In this document: piece by piece, positions 60,718-64,000 of the stretch
Layout: each line of letters begins with the position of its first letter
Numbering within the stretch: the first letter of the stretch is position 1
Assembly (NCBI GenBank): GCA_964342385.1
Contig: CAYFGP010000003.1
Span: forward strand, 1-64,000
DNA from: Oceanospirillum sp964342385
Lineage (GTDB): Bacteria > Pseudomonadota > Gammaproteobacteria > Pseudomonadales > Halomonadaceae
Length of the DNA stretch: 64,000 nucleotides
Reading direction: 5' to 3'
Program-made: the position numbers and the translations under genes
Notes under the pieces: model-generated
The model's database searches: none
Told to the model about the DNA's origin: nothing
The model's input: only the letters and a program-made list of their open reading frames with translations

Positions 60718-61848
60718 ATGACTGCTGAAGTAATTAAGTGCCGTGCTGCGGTTGCCTGGGGCCCAAATGAGCCGCTGAAAATTGAAGAAGTAGAAGTCGC
60801 ACCACCAAAAGCCGGTGAAGTGCGTGTACGTATCGTAGCGACGGGTGTTTGTCACACGGATGCATTCACTCTGTCTGGTGAAGACCCTGAAGGTATCTTC
60901 CCATCGATTCTGGGTCACGAAGGTGGTGGTATCGTAGAATCTGTCGGTGAAGGCGTAACCAGCCTGAAAGTAGGCGACCACGTGATTCCTCTTTACACCG
61001 CTGAGTGTGGTGAGTGTAAGTTCTGTAAGTCCGGCAAAACCAACCTGTGCCAGGCGGTACGTGCTACTCAGGGCCAGGGCCTGATGCCAGACGGTACCAG
61101 CCGTTTCACTTGTAATGGCGAAACCATCTTCCACTACATGGGTTGTTCTACTTTCTCTGAGTACACCGTACTGCCGGAGATCTCCTTGGCGAAAGTAAGC
61201 CCTGAAGCGCCACTGGAAGAAGTGTGTCTGCTGGGTTGTGGTGTAACCACAGGTATGGGGGCAGTAACCAATACCGCTAAGGTTCAAGAAGGCGACACTG
61301 TGGCTATCTTCGGTCTGGGTGGTATCGGTCTGGCGGCGATTATTGGTGCGAAAATGGCAGGTGCCAGCCGTATTATCGGTATCGATATCAACGAATCCAA
61401 GTATGAGCTGGCGACAAAACTGGGCGCTACCGATTGCATCAACCCTCGTAACTTCGACAAGCCGATTCAGGAAGTGATTGTTGAAATGACTGACGGTGGT
61501 GTGGATTACTCCTTCGAATGTATCGGTAACGTTGATGTGATGCGTGCCGCGCTGGAGTGCTGTCACAAAGGTTGGGGTGAGTCTGTGATCATCGGTGTAG
61601 CCGGTGCAGGTCAAGAGATCTCCACTCGTCCATTCCAGCTGGTAACCGGTCGTGTATGGCGTGGTACTGCATTTGGTGGTGTTAAAGGTCGTTCTGAGCT
61701 GCCAGGCATTGTTGATGATTACATGGCTGGTAAGTTCGCACTGGACGACTTTATCACTCACACCATGAGCCTGGAAAAGATCAACGAAGCATTTGATCTG
61801 ATGCATGAAGGTAAGAGTATCCGTAGTGTTGTTCACTACGACATGTAA
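60718..61848 (+). CDS. frmA: S-(hydroxymethyl)glutathione dehydrogenase, class III alcohol dehydrogenase
   Basis: A 376-residue zinc dehydrogenase. Catalytic zinc ligands C45, H67 and C175-region; structural zinc C97, C100, C103 and C111 (CGECKFCKSGKTNLC). The NAD fold is GLGGIGLAAIIGAKMAGASR near 197. It oxidises S-(hydroxymethyl)glutathione to S-formylglutathione, the first step after glutathione traps formaldehyde. The gene is followed 96 bases later by fghA, the second step. A long opposite-strand open frame covers the same region but is a shadow. Confidence 0.95.
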   Translation: MTAEVIKCRAAVAWGPNEPLKIEEVEVAPPKAGEVRVRIVATGVCHTDAFTLSGEDPEGIFPSILGHEGGGIVESVGEGVTSLKVGDHVIPLYTAECGECKFCKSGKTNLCQAVRATQGQGLMPDGTSRFTCNGETIFHYMGCSTFSEYTVLPEISLAKVSPEAPLEEVCLLGCGVTTGMGAVTNTAKVQEGDTVAIFGLGGIGLAAIIGAKMAGASRIIGIDINESKYELATKLGATDCINPRNFDKPIQEVIVEMTDGGVDYSFECIGNVDVMRAALECCHKGWGESVIIGVAGAGQEISTRPFQLVTGRVWRGTAFGGVKGRSELPGIVDDYMAGKFALDDFITHTMSLEKINEAFDLMHEGKSIRSVVHYDM

Positions 61849-61944
61849 TCCTTCCTTTTCGAGTATTAATCGCTTCTGAGCGTTAATCTCTTTTAGATTT
61901 AACCTGTAGCCTTGCCTGAATAGGCAGGGCTGCTAGGAGTTGTT

Positions 61945-62799
61945 ATGAATCTGGAAAATATCAGCTGTAATAAAAGCTTTGGTGGTTGGCATAAGCAGTA
62001 CACCCATGATTCCAAGGTGTTGAACTGCGCCATGCGTTTTGCTATCTACCTGCCACCACAAGCGTCTCAAGGACAGAAGGTACCGGTGCTGTACTGGTTA
62101 TCCGGTTTAACCTGTACCGATGAGAACTTTATGCAGAAGGCGGGTGCACAGCGTCGTGCCGCTGAACTGGGTATCGCGATCGTTGCACCGGATACCAGCC
62201 CCCGTGGTGAAGGCGTGGGTAATGATGAAGGTTACGATCTGGGCCAGGGCGCGGGTTTCTACCTGAATGCCACTCAGGAACCTTGGAAAGCGCATTATCA
62301 GATGTACGACTATATCGTGCATGAGCTGCCAGAACTGATCGAAGCCACCTTCCCGGTATCTGATCAGCGTGCAATTGCGGGTCACTCTATGGGTGGTCAC
62401 GGTGCGTTAACCATCGCGTTGAAAAACGCTGAGCGTTACCGTTCTGTTTCGGCGTTTAGCCCGATCACTAACCCTATTAACTGCCCTTGGGGCCAGAAAG
62501 CGTTTACTGCTTATTTAGGCGAAGATCTTGAAAGTTGGCGTCAATATGACAGCTGTGAGCTGTTAAAAGCGACTGCGAACCAAGAGTCTGTGACTAAGCT
62601 GCCAGTCCGTGTCGATCAAGGTGAAGACGATAGCTTCCTGCAGTCTGAGCTGAAGCCGGAAAATCTGGTGGCAGCGGCAGAGCAGGCGGATTATCCGTTG
62701 GAGCTGCACCGTCATAAAGGTTATGACCACAGCTACTACTTTATCGCCAGCTTTATTGAGCAGCATCTGGACTTCCACGCAGAATTCCTGAAAGGCTGA
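61945..62799 (+). CDS. fghA: S-formylglutathione hydrolase
   Basis: A 284-residue esterase-D type hydrolase. The nucleophile is in GHSMGGHGAL (S near 149); the acid is probably Asp in RVDQGEDDSF and the base His in GYDHSYYFIASF. It splits S-formylglutathione into formate and glutathione. The start MNLENISCNKSFGGW is well placed after GGAG. It is the second gene of the formaldehyde pair; two small hairpins lie in the 96-base gap before it. Confidence 0.95.
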   Translation: MNLENISCNKSFGGWHKQYTHDSKVLNCAMRFAIYLPPQASQGQKVPVLYWLSGLTCTDENFMQKAGAQRRAAELGIAIVAPDTSPRGEGVGNDEGYDLGQGAGFYLNATQEPWKAHYQMYDYIVHELPELIEATFPVSDQRAIAGHSMGGHGALTIALKNAERYRSVSAFSPITNPINCPWGQKAFTAYLGEDLESWRQYDSCELLKATANQESVTKLPVRVDQGEDDSFLQSELKPENLVAAAEQADYPLELHRHKGYDHSYYFIASFIEQHLDFHAEFLKG

Positions 62800-62914
62800 T
62801 GTTCAATAAACTGATCAGATACTGCTGAGCGACGTGTTTAGATCGAAACTAAGCTTCTCTGGAAGCATTGGGTTTCCCTGTTTGTCAGGTCCCGGATGAT
62901 CAATTACTCGCTTT

Positions 62915-62932
62915 AACCCGCTGCGGCGGGTT
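62915..62932 (+). terminator. strong terminator after fghA
   Basis: AACCCGC and GCGGGTT with a 4-base loop, followed by seven T. It separates the formaldehyde pair from the GTPase gene. Confidence 0.9.
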
Positions 62933-62982
62933 TTTTTATCGCAGTCAGCTTTTATAGCAACTAGATAGAGCAAAGAGACACT

Positions 62983-64000
62983 ATGAACGAGCAAACCCGA
63001 TCTATCCCGACCAATATTATTACCGGTTTCCTTGGTGTCGGGAAAACCACAGCCATTAATGGTTTGTTGGCCAATAAGCCTGAAGGTGAATCCTGGGCCA
63101 TTCTCGTCAATGAGTTTGGTCAGGTGGGTATTGATCAGGAGATGTTGCCAGATCAGGATGGCCTGCATGTGAAGGAGCTGACCGGCGGTTGTATGTGCTG
63201 TGCGGTGGGCGCTTCTTTAAAGCAAACGCTGTCTTTGCTTATAGAGCGAGCAAAGCCTGATCGTCTGATTATTGAACCTACCGGTCTTGGTCATCCGGAA
63301 GGGATTATCGATACACTGATGGGGCCTCCTTTTAAGGATGTACTCGATCTAAGAGCGACCCTTTGTCTGCTTGATCCACGCCTGCTTGAAAAGCAAGAAG
63401 TGGTGGGCAATGCGACTTTTCAGGATCAGCTGAGTTTGGCTGATGTTGTATTGATCAATAAATGCGACCTAGCAGATGAGGCTCTGGTGGAGTTGGCGGA
63501 AACCAGTCTGGGCAGTATGTTCCCACCGAAGCAATATGTTGGCCGTACTACTCAGGCTGTGATTGATCCCTCCATGCTGGATTTTGTCCGCAATGGTCAG
63601 CTAAGTGCTCAATTTCCAGATGCTCATAAGCATGATCATGGACACAAACACGATCATGGGCACGATCACAACCATTTGAATGGCCACAGTCATAGTCATC
63701 AGCACGAGCACCACAGTTATGGGTCTGCTCATCAAGAAACTGGAATAGAGCATCAGCCAGAACCGGGTCAACCGATTCGAAAAACGGGTCATGGTAGCGG
63801 TTTCTTCAGTTGCGGTTGGGTCTTCCATCGGGATGATTGCTTCGATTATTGGGAGTTGGAAGAGATCCTGAATGGCCTTGAAGGGATTAATCGTATTAAA
63901 GGCGTGATCCGTATCGGTCGAGATTGGGTGTTGTTTAACCGGGTTTTGGATGAGCACGATTTTGATAAAGTTGCCTATCGTCGTGATTCCCGTATCGAGA
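62983..64000 (+). CDS. CobW/COG0523-type GTPase with His-rich loop (3' end outside window)
   Basis: At least 339 codons from ATG 62983; the reading frame runs off the window. GFLGVGKTT near residue 14 is the P-loop, GGCMCCAVG near 69 is the conserved metal-binding CxCC motif, and NKCD near 164 the guanine specificity motif. Residues 214-246 are very His-rich (HKHDHGHKHDHGHDHNH), a likely metal-binding loop. COG0523 GTPases insert or chaperone zinc, cobalt or iron into enzymes. The adjacent class III alcohol dehydrogenase is a zinc enzyme, so a role in its maturation is possible. Confidence 0.9.
   Translation, partial: MNEQTRSIPTNIITGFLGVGKTTAINGLLANKPEGESWAILVNEFGQVGIDQEMLPDQDGLHVKELTGGCMCCAVGASLKQTLSLLIERAKPDRLIIEPTGLGHPEGIIDTLMGPPFKDVLDLRATLCLLDPRLLEKQEVVGNATFQDQLSLADVVLINKCDLADEALVELAETSLGSMFPPKQYVGRTTQAVIDPSMLDFVRNGQLSAQFPDAHKHDHGHKHDHGHDHNHLNGHSHSHQHEHHSYGSAHQETGIEHQPEPGQPIRKTGHGSGFFSCGWVFHRDDCFDYWELEEILNGLEGINRIKGVIRIGRDWVLFNRVLDEHDFDKVAYRRDSRIE

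Noticed and set aside
60703..61836. A 377-codon open frame on the minus strand covering the whole class III alcohol dehydrogenase gene
   Set aside because: It mirrors the codon bias of the opposite strand, is rich in Thr and His in an artefactual way and has no ribosome binding site. The plus-strand gene is certain.
1..64000. CRISPR arrays, rRNA, tRNA and common riboswitches
   Set aside because: No regular repeat-spacer array, no rRNA or cloverleaf tRNA pattern and no conserved riboswitch core (including the c-di-GMP GEMM motif) were found by reading; a covariance search would be needed to be certain.

Overview
The window reads as a chromosome segment of a marine, motile, respiring gammaproteobacterium, most like the Oceanospirillales. 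This is inferred from gene content, not from a marker gene: a DUF3334 protein, TRAP and sodium-coupled transporters, glutathione-dependent formaldehyde oxidation, leucine dehydrogenase, several GGDEF proteins, a methyl-accepting chemotaxis protein and a sigma-28-type promoter. No rRNA, tRNA or CRISPR array was seen. A 100-N assembly gap lies at 7298-7397.

Layout. 1-2340 is an AT-rich accessory strip that looks like a decayed piece of an integron cassette array: attC-like hairpins, a broken SieB-type superinfection-exclusion gene, three orphan cassette-type ORFs and the tail of an Rpn/DUF4351 transposase-like gene. 2490-4837 holds small orphans, a secreted esterase and a GNAT acetyltransferase. 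4915-8340 has DUF3334, a delta-class carbonic anhydrase, the gap with an ATTACCC heptamer repeat reading into the 3' end of an unknown gene, and an isoprenylcysteine-methyltransferase-like protein. 8446-14546 has an AraC regulator divergent from an NmrA-like/DUF1772/DUF4345 group, then a Tat-lipoprotein flavin amine oxidase, a GFA protein and a cystathionine gamma-synthase-family enzyme. 14808-23553 has a GGDEF protein, an SRPBCC protein, an AraC/GyrI-like regulator, a MipA/OmpV porin, a chemoreceptor, a di-haem DHOR-type cytochrome and a GNAT protein. 23607-30804 has an AEC transporter, a probable ferritin-like/heavy-metal exporter pair under a Fur-like box, two convergent DEAD-box helicases separated by a nested inverted repeat, and a GtrA protein. 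30846-33692 has a Rieske oxygenase divergent from a TetR regulator, then a secreted HExxH protein.

33896-40214 is the clearest pathway block: LysR regulator, RidA-like deaminase, TRAP transporter (P, Q and M subunits) and a DadA-like FAD dehydrogenase, which together suggest uptake and oxidation of an amino-acid-like substrate, perhaps a D-amino acid. 40689-47622 is rich in signalling: a REC-HATPase protein, DinB, a nitrilase, Spo0M, a BLUF photoreceptor, an EF-hand protein behind a sigma-28 promoter, and a GAF-GGDEF protein. 47893-49866 is a mobile-element scar: an IS3 remnant and a truncated repeat-protein gene flank an intact IS256-family element. 50267-52829 pairs a sodium symporter with leucine dehydrogenase. 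53513-60460 has a CHASE-GGDEF protein with a degenerate active site, a Sel1 protein, a GlxA-type regulator, a LysE exporter, a periplasmic binding protein and a LysR regulator. 60718-64000 is the formaldehyde block (class III alcohol dehydrogenase, S-formylglutathione hydrolase) followed by a His-rich CobW-type GTPase that runs off the window end.

No single locus is proven to be a new system. The best leads are the cassette remnant with its SieB gene, the heptamer repeat inside a reading frame, the Fur-like-box ferritin-like/exporter pair, the EF-hand protein with a flagellar-type promoter, and the twin TGTC-N6-GACA operators of the Rieske/TetR pair.
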